Positions 1 through 8,587 of a stretch of DNA of 64,000 bases are shown here, in pieces; within the stretch, counting starts at the first letter, position 1, and each line of letters begins with the position of its first letter. The stretch covers positions 33,921 through 97,920 of the forward strand of contig CAMNHV010000004.1 in assembly GCA_946539855.1 (NCBI GenBank), in the 5' to 3' direction. Under the pieces are notes generated by a model. That model was not told the DNA's origin. It ran no database searches and saw only the letters and a program-made list of their open reading frames with translations. Made by a program: the position numbers and the translations under genes. The stretch comes from CAG-791 sp002449595. Its GTDB lineage: Bacteria > Bacillota > Clostridia > Lachnospirales > Lachnospiraceae.

Positions 1-1252
1 TCACGAGTTCCATGTAGATCGGCATGGATGCCGGGTAGACGCTCAGCGTGAACTTGTCGTTGCCGATCGAAGCGCCGTCCAGGATCTCAGCTGCGGCGCA
101 CAGGTTCTCGAAACCGCCGCCCGCGCAGCCCGCGATAATTCCCTGCTCGACCAGCAGGTTTCCGTTCACGATCTTGTCCTTCAGGGAGTAATCCACGTCC
201 GCGCCGAAGGACACCTTCGCGCGCTCTTCGGTCTCATGCAGGTAATCCGTGAGGTTCGCCTTGACCTCGTCGATCGGATACGCCTTGCTCGGGTGGAACG
301 GCATTGCGATCATCGGACGGATCTTCGAGAGGTCGACCATGATGACGCCGTCGTAATACGCGCCGGCTGTGGGATGCAGCTCCGCGTAGTCCTGCGGCCT
401 GCCGTGGACCGTGTAATATTTCTGAATCTCTTCGTCGGTCTCCCAGATCGAGGAGAGGCAGGTCGTCTCCGTCGTCATGACGTCGATGCCGATTCTGAAA
501 TCCGCGGAGAGCGACGCGATGCCGGGGCCCACGAATTCCATGACCTTGTTCTTGACGAAGCCGTTGTCAAACACCGCGCCGACCAGTGCGAGCGCCACGT
601 CCTGCGGGCCGACGCCGCGCTGCGGCGCCCCCGTGAGGCAGACGGCAATCACGTCCGGCTTCGCGATGTCATAGGTCTGTCCGAGGAGCTGCTTGACCAG
701 CTCCGGTCCGCCCTCGCCCACCGCCATGGTGCCGAGCGCGCCGTATCTTGTATGGGAGTCCGAGCCGAGGATCATGGCTCCGCCCTCCGCCATCATCTCT
801 CTCGCGTACTGGTGAATGACCGCGAGATGCGGAGGAACGTAGACGCCGCCGTATTTTCTCGCCGCGGTGAGGCCGAAGACGTGGTCGTCCTCGTTGATCG
901 TCCCGCCGACCGCGCAGAGCGAGTTGTGGCAGTTCGTCAGCATGTAGGGAATCGGGAACGAAGTCAGGCCCGATGCCCGCGCCGTCTGGATGATGCCAAC
1001 GTAAGTGATGTCATGGCTCGTCAGCTTGTCGAACTTGATCCTGAGCATATCGCTGCCGTCTTCCGAAGGCCCGTATGCCGTCTTCTCAGTGTCGTGCGCG
1101 GACAGGATCTTCGCCGCCATCGTGCGGCTTTTCGCCTCCCGCTTCGACGCCGCGACGCCCGCTGCCGCGAGCTGTGCCGCCGCTTCCGCGCCGTCTGTCA
1201 CGAAGTTTCCGTTTCCGAGATAGTACGCTCCCTCTTTCTGCAATGAGATCAT
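1..1252 (-). CDS. Aconitase-family hydratase (YbhJ-like), C-terminus cut by window edge
   Basis: An open minus-strand frame runs from ATG at 1252 off the left edge, giving about 417 residues. The translation begins MISLQKEGAYYLGNGNFVTD and contains aconitase-superfamily segments: TNCHNSLCAVGGTINEDDHV (a Cys-containing region), GAMILGSDSHTRYGALG, and near the edge IIAGCAGGGFENLCAAAE, which resembles the Cys/Gly-rich cluster region of the YbhJ-type hydratases rather than the GxCTNGR form of classical aconitase. A GGGG run lies just upstream of the start. The substrate cannot be told from sequence. The next gene upstream is glgP, separated by a terminator, so this gene is probably transcribed on its own. 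Confidence 0.8.
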   Translation of the reverse strand, partial: MISLQKEGAYYLGNGNFVTDGAEAAAQLAAAGVAASKREAKSRTMAAKILSAHDTEKTAYGPSEDGSDMLRIKFDKLTSHDITYVGIIQTARASGLTSFPIPYMLTNCHNSLCAVGGTINEDDHVFGLTAARKYGGVYVPPHLAVIHQYAREMMAEGGAMILGSDSHTRYGALGTMAVGEGGPELVKQLLGQTYDIAKPDVIAVCLTGAPQRGVGPQDVALALVGAVFDNGFVKNKVMEFVGPGIASLSADFRIGIDVMTTETTCLSSIWETDEEIQKYYTVHGRPQDYAELHPTAGAYYDGVIMVDLSKIRPMIAMPFHPSKAYPIDEVKANLTDYLHETEERAKVSFGADVDYSLKDKIVNGNLLVEQGIIAGCAGGGFENLCAAAEILDGASIGNDKFTLSVYPASMPIYMELV

Positions 1253-1346
1253 ATTCGTGTCCCCTTTTCACTCAAAAGATGCGTTTTTGAGGCTTTTCGC
1301 CCATGTAATACAGATTTTAACACAGATCAACAGCCGCATCTACATC

Positions 1347-1366
1347 TTTGTATACAATTATACAAA
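1347..1366. promoter_or_regulatory. Inverted repeat, possible operator/-10 region of the hydratase gene
   Basis: TTTGTATA-CAAT-TATACAAA is a perfect 8+8 inverted repeat, about 95 bp upstream of the hydratase start and abutting the glgP terminator. On the minus strand it includes TATAAT. It looks like the TTGTATACAA operators bound by some GntR-family repressors. This is a resemblance only, and no regulator gene lies beside it. Confidence 0.35.
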
Positions 1367-1396
1367 AGCCGGTGCCACATCCCTGCAGCACCGGCT
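1367..1396 (-). terminator. Intrinsic terminator of ileS-glgP transcript
   Basis: AGCCGGTGC and GCACCGGCT pair over a 12-nt loop. On the minus strand the stem is followed by TTTTGTATAATT. It lies about 30 bp past the glgP stop. Confidence 0.75.
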
Positions 1397-1428
1397 GTTC
1401 TTACGTTATGATCTGTGCCGATCCGGCA

Positions 1429-3945
1429 TTATTTCTCCGTCTTTTTCTTGCTTGCACGGGACGCCGGAAGCTTCACCTTCTGCAGATGCCAGATGTCGCG
1501 CACATACTCCTCGATCGTGCGGTCGGAGGAGAACTTGCCGACGTGTGCGGTCTGCAGGATCGCCATCTTCGCCCACTTCTTCGTGTGGCGGTACGCCTCC
1601 TCGACGCGCTTCTGCGCATCGGCATAAGAAGCGAAATCCTTCAGGATAAAGTATCTGTCCGCCGGATCATAGCCGTTCGAGTGCAGCAGGGAATCGTACA
1701 GCGGGCGGAACAGGTCCGGATCGCCCTTCGAGTACGTGCCGTTGATGAGCTGCGTGAGCACCATGCGAACGTTCTGGTCCTCGTTGAAGATCTGCATCGG
1801 ATCGTAGCCGCCGTAGCGCTCGTAGTGCATGACCTCGTCGGAGGACAGGCCGAAGATGAACGCGTTCTCCTCGCCGACTTCCTCGACGATCTCGACGTTC
1901 GCGCCGTCCATGGTGCCGATCGTCACTGCGCCGTTCAGCATGAACTTCATGTTGGACGTGCCGGAAGCCTCCTTGGAGGCTGTGGAGATCTGCTCGGAGA
2001 CGTCCGCCGCCGCGATGATGATCTCCGCGTTGGAGACGCGGTAGTCCTCGATGAAGACGACTTTGATCTTGTCGTCGATCGACTCGTCGTTGTTGATCAC
2101 TTCCGCGACGGAGTTGATCAGCTTGATGGTCAGCTTCGCGGTCTTGTAGCCCGCCGCCGCCTTCGCGCCGAAGATGAACGTGCGCGGATACAGATCCATG
2201 TCAGGATTCGCCTTCAGCTCGTTATAAAGGGCCATGACGTAGAGGATCCTGAGCAGCTGTCTCTTGTACTCGTGAAGGCGCTTGACCTGCACGTCGAAGA
2301 TCGAGCGGGGATCGACGTCGATGCCGTTGTGCTCTTTGATGTACTTCGCGAGGCGCACTTTGTTCTTGTACTTGATGTGCATGAACTCTTTCTGCGCCTT
2401 CGGGTCGTCGGCATAGACTGCGAGGTTCTCCATGTGCGGCAGATCCGTGATCCACTCGTCGCCGATGTGGTCCGTGACCCAGTCCGCGAGCAGCGGGTTG
2501 CCGTGCAGCAGGAATCTTCTCTGCGTGATGCCGTTGGTCTTGTTGTTGATCTTGCCGGGGAACATCTCGTTGAAGTCCGCGAGTTCGCGCTTCATGAGGA
2601 TCTCCGTGTGCAGCCTTGCGACGCCGTTGACGGAGAAGCCGGCCACGATCGCGAGGTTCGCCATGCGGACCTGTCCGTCGTAGACGATCGCCATCTTGCG
2701 GATCTTTTCCCTGACGTCGACGCCGTGCATGCCGTCGTACTTCGCGTGGATCTGCGCCTCAAACCGGTGCGCGATCTCTTCGACGATCTGGTAGATTCTG
2801 GGAAGAAGCTGTGAGAAAAGCTCGATCGGCCACTTCTCAAGAGCTTCCGCCATGATCGTGTGGTTCGTGTAAGCGCAGCACTTCGTCGTGACATCCCACG
2901 CCTCGTCCCAGGTCAGCTCGTGCTCGTCCATGAGGATGCGCATCAGTTCCGGGATCGCCAGCGTCGGGTGCGTGTCGTTGAGCTGGAAGACGTATTTCTC
3001 AGGCAGCTTTCTCAGATCCTTGTGGCCGGATTCCAGATACTTCTGGATCACGCACTGGATCGAAGCGGAGACGAAGAAATACTGCTGCTTCAGGCGCAGC
3101 TCCTTGCCCTGCATGTGGTCGTCGCAGGGATAGAGGACGTCGCAGATCGTGCGCGCGAGGTTCTCCTGCTCCACTGCCTTCTGGTAGTCGCCCTTGTCGA
3201 AGGACTCCAGGTGGAACAGCTCGACGGGCTCCGCATCCCAGATGCGCAGCGTGTCGACGAAGCCGTTGCCGTAGCCGATGACCGGGAGATCGTACGGGAC
3301 AGCCTTGACTGCCGCATAGCCTTCCTGCTTGAACATCGTCCTGCCGTCCTTGCCGGGATACGTCGTGACGTAGCCGCCGAAGTGGATCTCCTGCTGGTAC
3401 TCGGGCCTGCGCAGCTCGAGCGGGTTGCCGTTCGCGAGCCAGTTGTCCGGCACTTCGACCTGGTAGCCGTCCTTGATCTTCTGCTTGAACATGCCGTAGT
3501 GGTAGCGGATGCCGCAGCCGTACGCCGCGTAGTTCAGGGTCGCGAGAGAGTCGAGGAAGCAGGCGGCAAGCCTTCCGAGGCCGCCGTTGCCGAGCGCCGC
3601 ATCCGGCTCCTCGTCTTCGATCGCGTTGATGTCGAAGCCGAGCTCCTTGAGCGCTTCCTTCACTTCCTTGTAAGCGCAGAGGTTGATCGCGTCGTTGCCG
3701 AACGCGCGCCCCATCAGGAATTCCATGGACAGGTAGATGACCTTCTTGGGATCCTGCTGGTCAAACGCCTTCTGCGTCTTCATCCAGCAGTCGATGATCT
3801 GGTCCTTTAACGCGAACGCGGAGGCCTGGAACACCTGCTGCTTCGTCGCCTCTTTCATCGTGCGGCGGAACATGGTCCTGACGTTATACTCCACGCTTCT
3901 CTTAAACAGGTCTTTGTCGAATACGTATTGGGGTCTTTTTATCAT
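1429..3945 (-). CDS. glgP: Glycogen/alpha-glucan phosphorylase
   Basis: The 838-residue product is the normal length for GT35 phosphorylases, which release glucose 1-phosphate from alpha-1,4-glucans using pyridoxal phosphate in the cytoplasm. The PLP-lysine region is clear: EASGTSNMKFMLNGAVTIG near residue 660. GNGGLGRLAACFLDSLATLN and the KTNGITQRRFL segment are also typical. The ATG at 3945 follows an AAGGGAAAG ribosome binding site and lies only 21 bp after the ileS stop, so it is probably cotranscribed with ileS, an unusual pairing. GlgC and GlgD, which synthesise glycogen precursor, are encoded 12 kb away. Confidence 0.97.
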   Translation of the reverse strand: MIKRPQYVFDKDLFKRSVEYNVRTMFRRTMKEATKQQVFQASAFALKDQIIDCWMKTQKAFDQQDPKKVIYLSMEFLMGRAFGNDAINLCAYKEVKEALKELGFDINAIEDEEPDAALGNGGLGRLAACFLDSLATLNYAAYGCGIRYHYGMFKQKIKDGYQVEVPDNWLANGNPLELRRPEYQQEIHFGGYVTTYPGKDGRTMFKQEGYAAVKAVPYDLPVIGYGNGFVDTLRIWDAEPVELFHLESFDKGDYQKAVEQENLARTICDVLYPCDDHMQGKELRLKQQYFFVSASIQCVIQKYLESGHKDLRKLPEKYVFQLNDTHPTLAIPELMRILMDEHELTWDEAWDVTTKCCAYTNHTIMAEALEKWPIELFSQLLPRIYQIVEEIAHRFEAQIHAKYDGMHGVDVREKIRKMAIVYDGQVRMANLAIVAGFSVNGVARLHTEILMKRELADFNEMFPGKINNKTNGITQRRFLLHGNPLLADWVTDHIGDEWITDLPHMENLAVYADDPKAQKEFMHIKYKNKVRLAKYIKEHNGIDVDPRSIFDVQVKRLHEYKRQLLRILYVMALYNELKANPDMDLYPRTFIFGAKAAAGYKTAKLTIKLINSVAEVINNDESIDDKIKVVFIEDYRVSNAEIIIAAADVSEQISTASKEASGTSNMKFMLNGAVTIGTMDGANVEIVEEVGEENAFIFGLSSDEVMHYERYGGYDPMQIFNEDQNVRMVLTQLINGTYSKGDPDLFRPLYDSLLHSNGYDPADRYFILKDFASYADAQKRVEEAYRHTKKWAKMAILQTAHVGKFSSDRTIEEYVRDIWHLQKVKLPASRASKKKTEK

Positions 3946-3966
3946 AAATTCTTTCCCTTCCCGGCG

Positions 3967-6900
3967 TTACTTCTTCTCGACGCCGATCGTCACCTTTTCT
4001 CCGTTGATATCCCAATCTTTCTGTATGGCGAGCGCCGCATCCTTCTCCACCTTGTCCGCGAGCACCTTGCCCGTGATCGCAGCGGCGTTCTTTTCCGCAA
4101 CGTCGTAGAGCGCGTCGTTTCCGGAGAGGCTGACGCGAATGCGGTCCATCACCTCGAAGCCCGAATCTTTGCGCATTGTCTGGATCTTGCTGATGAGCTC
4201 GAGCACATAGCCCTCTTCCACCAGCTCCGGCGTCAGGTTCGTATCCAGAATCACTGTGACCTTGCCGTCTTCCTGCGTGACCATGCCTTCCTTCTGGACC
4301 GTCTCGACAAGGAGATCGTCCTCGGTCAGCTCCACAGGAGCGCCGTTCACTTCAAACTTCAGCGCGCCTTCTTCCTTCAGCTGCGCCATCGCAGCGCTGC
4401 CGTCGACAGAAGAGAGATATGCGCGGATCCCGCCGAGGAGCTTGCCGTACTTCGGGCCGACGGTCCGCAGCTGCGGCTTGAAGCTGTATCCGATGAGTCC
4501 GGACACGTCGTCCGTGAACTCGAGTTCCTTCACGTTCAGCTCACTCGTGATGATATCCGTAAAGAAGCCGTCCAGCTTCATCTGCGCCTTGACCAGCATC
4601 TTTGCGAGCGGCTGGCGGTTCTTTCTGGAAGAGAGATTTCTGCAGGCGCGGCCGAGCACGACGATCCTGAGGACTTCGTCCATGGAAGCCTCGAGCGCCG
4701 CGTCGATCTGCGCTTCGTTCACTGCCGGGAAGTCGCACAGGTGGACGCTCTCCGGCGCGTTCTTGTCGACCGTCCGGACGATGTTCTGGTAGATCTCCTC
4801 CGTCATGAACGGGATGAATGGCGCCGCGCACTGGCACACGGTCTTCAGAGCCGTGAAAAGGGTCATATACGCGTCGATCTTGTCCTGTTCCATGCCCTTT
4901 GCCCAGAAGCGGTCGCGGCAGCGGCGGACGTACCAGTTGCTCATGTCGTCGACGAACTCCTCGAGGACGGCAGCAGCCTCCGGGATCTTGTAGACGTCAA
5001 GATTCCTGTCGACGTTCTTTACCATCGAGTTCATCTTCGAGAGCAGCCACTTGTCCATGACAGGCAGGCTCTCATAATTCAGCTCGTACTTCGTGGGATC
5101 GAACTGGTCGATCTCCGCGTAGAGCGTGTAGAAGGCATAGGTGTTCCAGAGCGTGCCGAGGATCTTCCTCTGGCCTTCCAACACGGCGTCGCCGGAGAAT
5201 CTCTTCGGCAGCCACGGTGCGCTGTTCGTGTAGAAGAACCAGCGGATGGCGTCCGCGCCGTACTGCTCCAGCGCTTCCATCGGGCTCACCGCGTTGCCTT
5301 TGCTCTTGGACATCTTCTCGCCGTCTTTGTCGAGGACGAGGCCCATGACGATAACGTTCTTGAATGCAGGTTTGTTGAACAGGAGGGTCGCCTCCGCGTG
5401 CAGGGAGTAGAACCATCCTCTCGTCTGGTCGACGGCTTCAGAGATGAAGGCCGCGGGGAACTGCTTTTCAAACAGCTCCTTGTTCTCAAAAGGATAGTGG
5501 AGCTGCGCATAAGGCATCGCTCCGGAGTCGAACCAGCAGTCGATGACTTCCGGCACGCGCTTCATCGCGCCGCCGCACTCGCACTTCACAATGCAGTCGT
5601 CGACGTAAGGTCTGTGCAGCTCGATGTGCTCCGCGTTCGGATCGCCGGTCAGCTCCGCGAGCTCCTTACGGCTGCCGATCGAGATCTGTTTGCCGCAGTC
5701 CGGGCACTCCCAGATATTGAGAGGAGTTCCCCAGTAGCGGTTTCTCGAGATCGCCCAGTCCTGGATATTCTCAAGCCAGTTGCCGAAGCGGCCTTCGCCC
5801 ATCGTCGGCGGGACCCAGTTGATCTCTTTGTTGTTGCGCACGAGGTCGTCCCTGACTTCCGTCATGCGGATGAACCAGGACTCTCTCGCGTAGTACAAAA
5901 GAGGCGTGTTGCAGCGCCAGCAGTGCGGATAGTCGTGCTCGAACTTCGGCGCCGAGAAGAGCAGGCCTCTCGCGGACAGCTCTTTGATGACTTCAGGATC
6001 CGCGCTGATCGCGCCTTTATCCATCTCATCCTTTGTGGGCTTGCAGCGCATGCCCGCAAAAGGAGTCTCCGCCTTCATGCAGCCCTTTTCATCGACCATC
6101 TGCACGAAGGGAGCATCGTACTTCCTGCCAACGCGCGCGTCGTCTTCACCGAAGGCCGGCGCGATGTGGACGATGCCGGTACCGTCGGTCATGGTGACGT
6201 AGTCGTCGCAGTAGACGAAGAAGGCCTTCTTATGCTGCTTTTCCACGACTTTCGCGGCGCACTCATACAGGGGCTCGTATTCCTTGTACTCAAGGGCTTT
6301 GCCGGGCATCGTCTCGAGGACTTCATAAGCCTTGCCGGGCGCGATGCCGTTCACGCCTTCGCCGCCTTCCGGATTCTTCTCCGCGAGCGGGGAAAGAACA
6401 GTGTCCAGAAGCTCCTGCGCCATATAGTAGACGCAGCCGTCCGCCGCCTTCACTTTCGCGTAGGTGTCTTCCGGGTTCACGCAGAGCGCGATATTGGAGG
6501 CCAGCGTCCAGGGCGTCGTCGTCCACGCGAGGAAGTACGCGTCCTCGTCCTTCACCTTGAAGCGGACGATCGCGGATCTCTCCTTCAGCGTCTTATATCC
6601 CTGCGCGACCTCGTGAGAGGACAGCGGCGTTCCGCAGTGCGGGCAGTAAGGCACGACCTTGAAGCCCTTGTACAGAAGGCCTTTGTCCCAGATCGTCTTC
6701 AGCGCCCACCACTCGGACTCGATGAACTCGTCGTAGTAGGTGACGTACGGATTCTCCATGTCCGCCCAGAAGCCGACGTTCTCGGAGAATTCCTCCCACA
6801 TGCCTTTGTATGTCCAGACGGACTCCTTGCACTTCTTGATGAAGGGTTCGATGCCGTAAGCCTCGATCTGGTCCTTGCCCTCGATGCCGATCTGCTTCTC

Positions 6901-7188
6901 GACTTCGAGCTCGACCGGGAGGCCGTGCGTATCCCAGCCGGCCTTGCGGGGCACTTCATATCCCTTCATCGCGCGGTAACGCGGGATGATATCCTTGATC
7001 GCACGCGTCTCCACGTGGCCGATGTGCGGCTGGCCGTTCGCGGTCGGCGGGCCGTCGTAGAACATATACATGGGACCGCCTTCGCGCGCCTTGACGCTCT
7101 TCTCGAAGATGCGGTTTTCGTCCCAGAACTTCCGGGTATTCCTCTCCCGCTCGACGAAGTGGAGATCGGGATTCACCTTCTTGTACAT
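3967..7188 (-). CDS. ileS: Isoleucyl-tRNA synthetase
   Basis: Class I aminoacyl-tRNA synthetase of 1073 residues that charges tRNA-Ile. The HIGH motif is PHIGH at residues 54-58 and the KMSKS motif (GEKMSKSKGN) is near residue 626. Cysteine pairs CPHCG and CPDCG sit in the editing/insert region. Length and motif context fit the longer, eukaryote-like IleS type (IleS2), which is often mupirocin-tolerant; that property is family knowledge, not shown here. The ATG follows AGGAG. A good promoter and a structured leader lie upstream, but no T-box is visible. glgP follows closely downstream. Confidence 0.97.
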   Translation of the reverse strand: MYKKVNPDLHFVERERNTRKFWDENRIFEKSVKAREGGPMYMFYDGPPTANGQPHIGHVETRAIKDIIPRYRAMKGYEVPRKAGWDTHGLPVELEVEKQIGIEGKDQIEAYGIEPFIKKCKESVWTYKGMWEEFSENVGFWADMENPYVTYYDEFIESEWWALKTIWDKGLLYKGFKVVPYCPHCGTPLSSHEVAQGYKTLKERSAIVRFKVKDEDAYFLAWTTTPWTLASNIALCVNPEDTYAKVKAADGCVYYMAQELLDTVLSPLAEKNPEGGEGVNGIAPGKAYEVLETMPGKALEYKEYEPLYECAAKVVEKQHKKAFFVYCDDYVTMTDGTGIVHIAPAFGEDDARVGRKYDAPFVQMVDEKGCMKAETPFAGMRCKPTKDEMDKGAISADPEVIKELSARGLLFSAPKFEHDYPHCWRCNTPLLYYARESWFIRMTEVRDDLVRNNKEINWVPPTMGEGRFGNWLENIQDWAISRNRYWGTPLNIWECPDCGKQISIGSRKELAELTGDPNAEHIELHRPYVDDCIVKCECGGAMKRVPEVIDCWFDSGAMPYAQLHYPFENKELFEKQFPAAFISEAVDQTRGWFYSLHAEATLLFNKPAFKNVIVMGLVLDKDGEKMSKSKGNAVSPMEALEQYGADAIRWFFYTNSAPWLPKRFSGDAVLEGQRKILGTLWNTYAFYTLYAEIDQFDPTKYELNYESLPVMDKWLLSKMNSMVKNVDRNLDVYKIPEAAAVLEEFVDDMSNWYVRRCRDRFWAKGMEQDKIDAYMTLFTALKTVCQCAAPFIPFMTEEIYQNIVRTVDKNAPESVHLCDFPAVNEAQIDAALEASMDEVLRIVVLGRACRNLSSRKNRQPLAKMLVKAQMKLDGFFTDIITSELNVKELEFTDDVSGLIGYSFKPQLRTVGPKYGKLLGGIRAYLSSVDGSAAMAQLKEEGALKFEVNGAPVELTEDDLLVETVQKEGMVTQEDGKVTVILDTNLTPELVEEGYVLELISKIQTMRKDSGFEVMDRIRVSLSGNDALYDVAEKNAAAITGKVLADKVEKDAALAIQKDWDINGEKVTIGVEKK

Positions 7189-7221
7189 AGACTTCTCCTT
7201 GCTGTTCGTTTCGCTGCTTCC

Positions 7222-7284
7222 TTTTGCCCCTTACGGCAAAAAGGCGCACTGTTTATACACGTGCCACCCCGGCACATGTATAAA
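7222..7284 (-). promoter_or_regulatory. Structured 5' leader of ileS (two hairpins)
   Basis: Between the predicted ileS start site (about 7297) and its ATG (7188), the transcript can form a 14-bp stem with one G-U pair and a 5-nt loop (7252-7265 with 7271-7284), then a 7-bp TTTTGCC/GGCAAAA stem (7222-7228 with 7235-7241). The first stem contains UGGCAC, recalling part of a T-box sequence. However, the leader is too short for a stem I/specifier domain and lacks UGGNACCGCG. The function is unknown. Confidence 0.5.
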
Positions 7285-7303
7285 CCCCTGCGTAATTTCG
7301 TCC

Positions 7304-7332
7304 ATTCTATCACCATGTGAAAGATTTGTGAA
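7304..7332 (-). promoter_or_regulatory. Promoter of ileS
   Basis: On the minus strand, TTCACA (7327-7332) is followed by a 17-bp spacer and TAGAAT (7304-7309). Each box has one mismatch to the sigma-A consensus. It lies just downstream of the trmH-like stop at 7361. Confidence 0.7.
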
Positions 7333-7360
7333 GAGTTCCGTGCGCCGGCCGCGCGCGCCA

Positions 7361-8413
7361 TCATTGATTGCACAGCGCCCAGAAGGCCACGGCGCTCGCT
7401 GCGGCGACGTTCAGAGAGTCGACGCCGGCTGCCATAGGAATCTTGACGGTGTAATCGCAGGCATCGATCGTGGACTGGAGCAGGCCTTCGCCTTCGTTGC
7501 CGAGCACGATTGCGAGCTTCTCCTCAGATGCCGGCCCCGGGTCGCTGACGGAGACCGAGCGGTCCGTGAGCGCCATCGCCGCGCTCTTATAGCCCAGTCT
7601 TCTCAGATACGCGATATATTCCGCCTCATGCGCGGGCGTCACTTCAGGGACTCCCTCGGCGATTTCTTTCTTTGCAGATGCCGGAACGTCCTCCCCGGTT
7701 TCCTTCTTTTTTGAAGCGAGGACTCCCTCGTCGATCTCTTTCTTTATATAAGAGGTGTTCGGGAGGTACGTCCACGGAATCTGGAACACAGTTCCCATGC
7801 CGACACGAACCGCGCGGCGCTGGAGAGGATCTCCGCAGCCGCCGGTGAGAAGGATCGTTCCGACACCGAGTGCCGCGGCGCTGCGAAAGATCGCGCCGAC
7901 GTTGGTCGGATTGGTGACGCCTTCCAGGACCGCGATCCGGCGCGGCCAGCCGGCTGCCGCAAGGACGTCCTCCACGGACGGGAGCACTCTTCGCCGCATG
8001 GCACACAGGGCTCCGCCCGTCAGATGGTAGCCGACTGCCTTGTCGAGCACCGCCGCCTCCGCGGTATAACATGGGATGGCAGGCGCGTCTTCGCCAGCAG
8101 CAGTTCCATCCGCTTCCGGATCGCGCTCACCTGCGCCCGCTGCACGCCTGTCACCTGCGCCCGCTGCAGCTTCCGCTTCATAATCTTCAAGTACCGAAAG
8201 AAGCCCCGGCACTTTCTTCTCATCCGCGAAGAAAGAGAGGGGCTCATATCCTGCCCGGAGCGCGCGCGGGATGATCTTCAGGCTCTCGGCGATGAAGATT
8301 CCGGGCTCCGGCTCATAATAATGCCGCAGCTGCGGCTCGCTCACAGACGCGTAGATCTCAAGTTCCTTCGCGTCCGGGGAATCGATCTTAATTTCTTCTA
8401 ATCTCATGTTCAT
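7361..8413 (-). CDS. TrmH/SpoU-family RNA 2'-O-methyltransferase with repeat inserts
   Basis: SAM-dependent RNA ribose methyltransferase of 350 residues (SPOUT fold). The three SpoU motifs are present: NPTNVGAIFRSAAALG, LAIVLGNEGEGL and VKIPMAAGVDSLNVAAASA. The closest functional type would be 23S rRNA or tRNA guanosine methylation, but the target cannot be assigned. Two insertions are odd. Around residues 80-115 there is an Ala/Gly/Glu-rich stretch, coded by a duplicated TCACCTGCGCCCGCTGCA unit. Between motifs 1 and 2 there are three imperfect 12-residue units of the type KKEIDEGVLAS, KKETGEDVPAS and KKEIAEGVPEV. Both look like recent tandem expansions into surface loops. Confidence 0.88.
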   Translation of the reverse strand: MNMRLEEIKIDSPDAKELEIYASVSEPQLRHYYEPEPGIFIAESLKIIPRALRAGYEPLSFFADEKKVPGLLSVLEDYEAEAAAGAGDRRAAGAGERDPEADGTAAGEDAPAIPCYTAEAAVLDKAVGYHLTGGALCAMRRRVLPSVEDVLAAAGWPRRIAVLEGVTNPTNVGAIFRSAAALGVGTILLTGGCGDPLQRRAVRVGMGTVFQIPWTYLPNTSYIKKEIDEGVLASKKKETGEDVPASAKKEIAEGVPEVTPAHEAEYIAYLRRLGYKSAAMALTDRSVSVSDPGPASEEKLAIVLGNEGEGLLQSTIDACDYTVKIPMAAGVDSLNVAAASAVAFWALCNQ

Positions 8414-8434
8414 TCCACAACTGACTTGTTATGA

Positions 8435-8575
8435 GATGAACCATGCCGACAGTGAGGGAACGCAGAGCGTTCCCTCACTGTCGCGGCATTCGCCGTATGC
8501 TCACAAACTGCCAGACATCCATACGGGAGCAAGCTCCCGATGTCCGTCTGGCAGTCTGTTCGCGCATGGCTCATC
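8435..8575. repeat. Multi-hairpin intergenic element A
   Basis: This fills the gap between pncB and the trmH-like gene. An outer 12-bp stem pairs 8435-8446 with 8564-8575, with one G-U if read as minus-strand RNA. It encloses a hairpin with a perfect 15-bp core and 3-nt loop (8449-8463 with 8467-8481), extended by ATGCCG/CGGCAT, and a second hairpin (8507-8516 with 8546-8555, inner CGGGAGC/GCTCCCG). The arrangement is a three-way junction. No T-run follows, so it is not a plain terminator. It could be a structured RNA, a MITE-like palindromic repeat or an mRNA processing site. Confidence 0.6.
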
Positions 8576-8587
8576 ACTACGCGCATA

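Noticed and set aside
7240..7290. UGGCAC followed by a stem and UUUUU in the ileS leader as a T-box
   Set aside because: The conserved UGGNACCGCG is absent and the leader has no room for a stem I with specifier loop.
3928..7320. A 1130-codon open frame on the plus strand opposite ileS
   Set aside because: It is the antisense shadow of a GC-rich coding gene, full of Arg/Leu/Val/Asp with no domain signature. The same applies to the long frames opposite the pyruvate oxidoreductase (32470-36147) and mfd (10768-13491).
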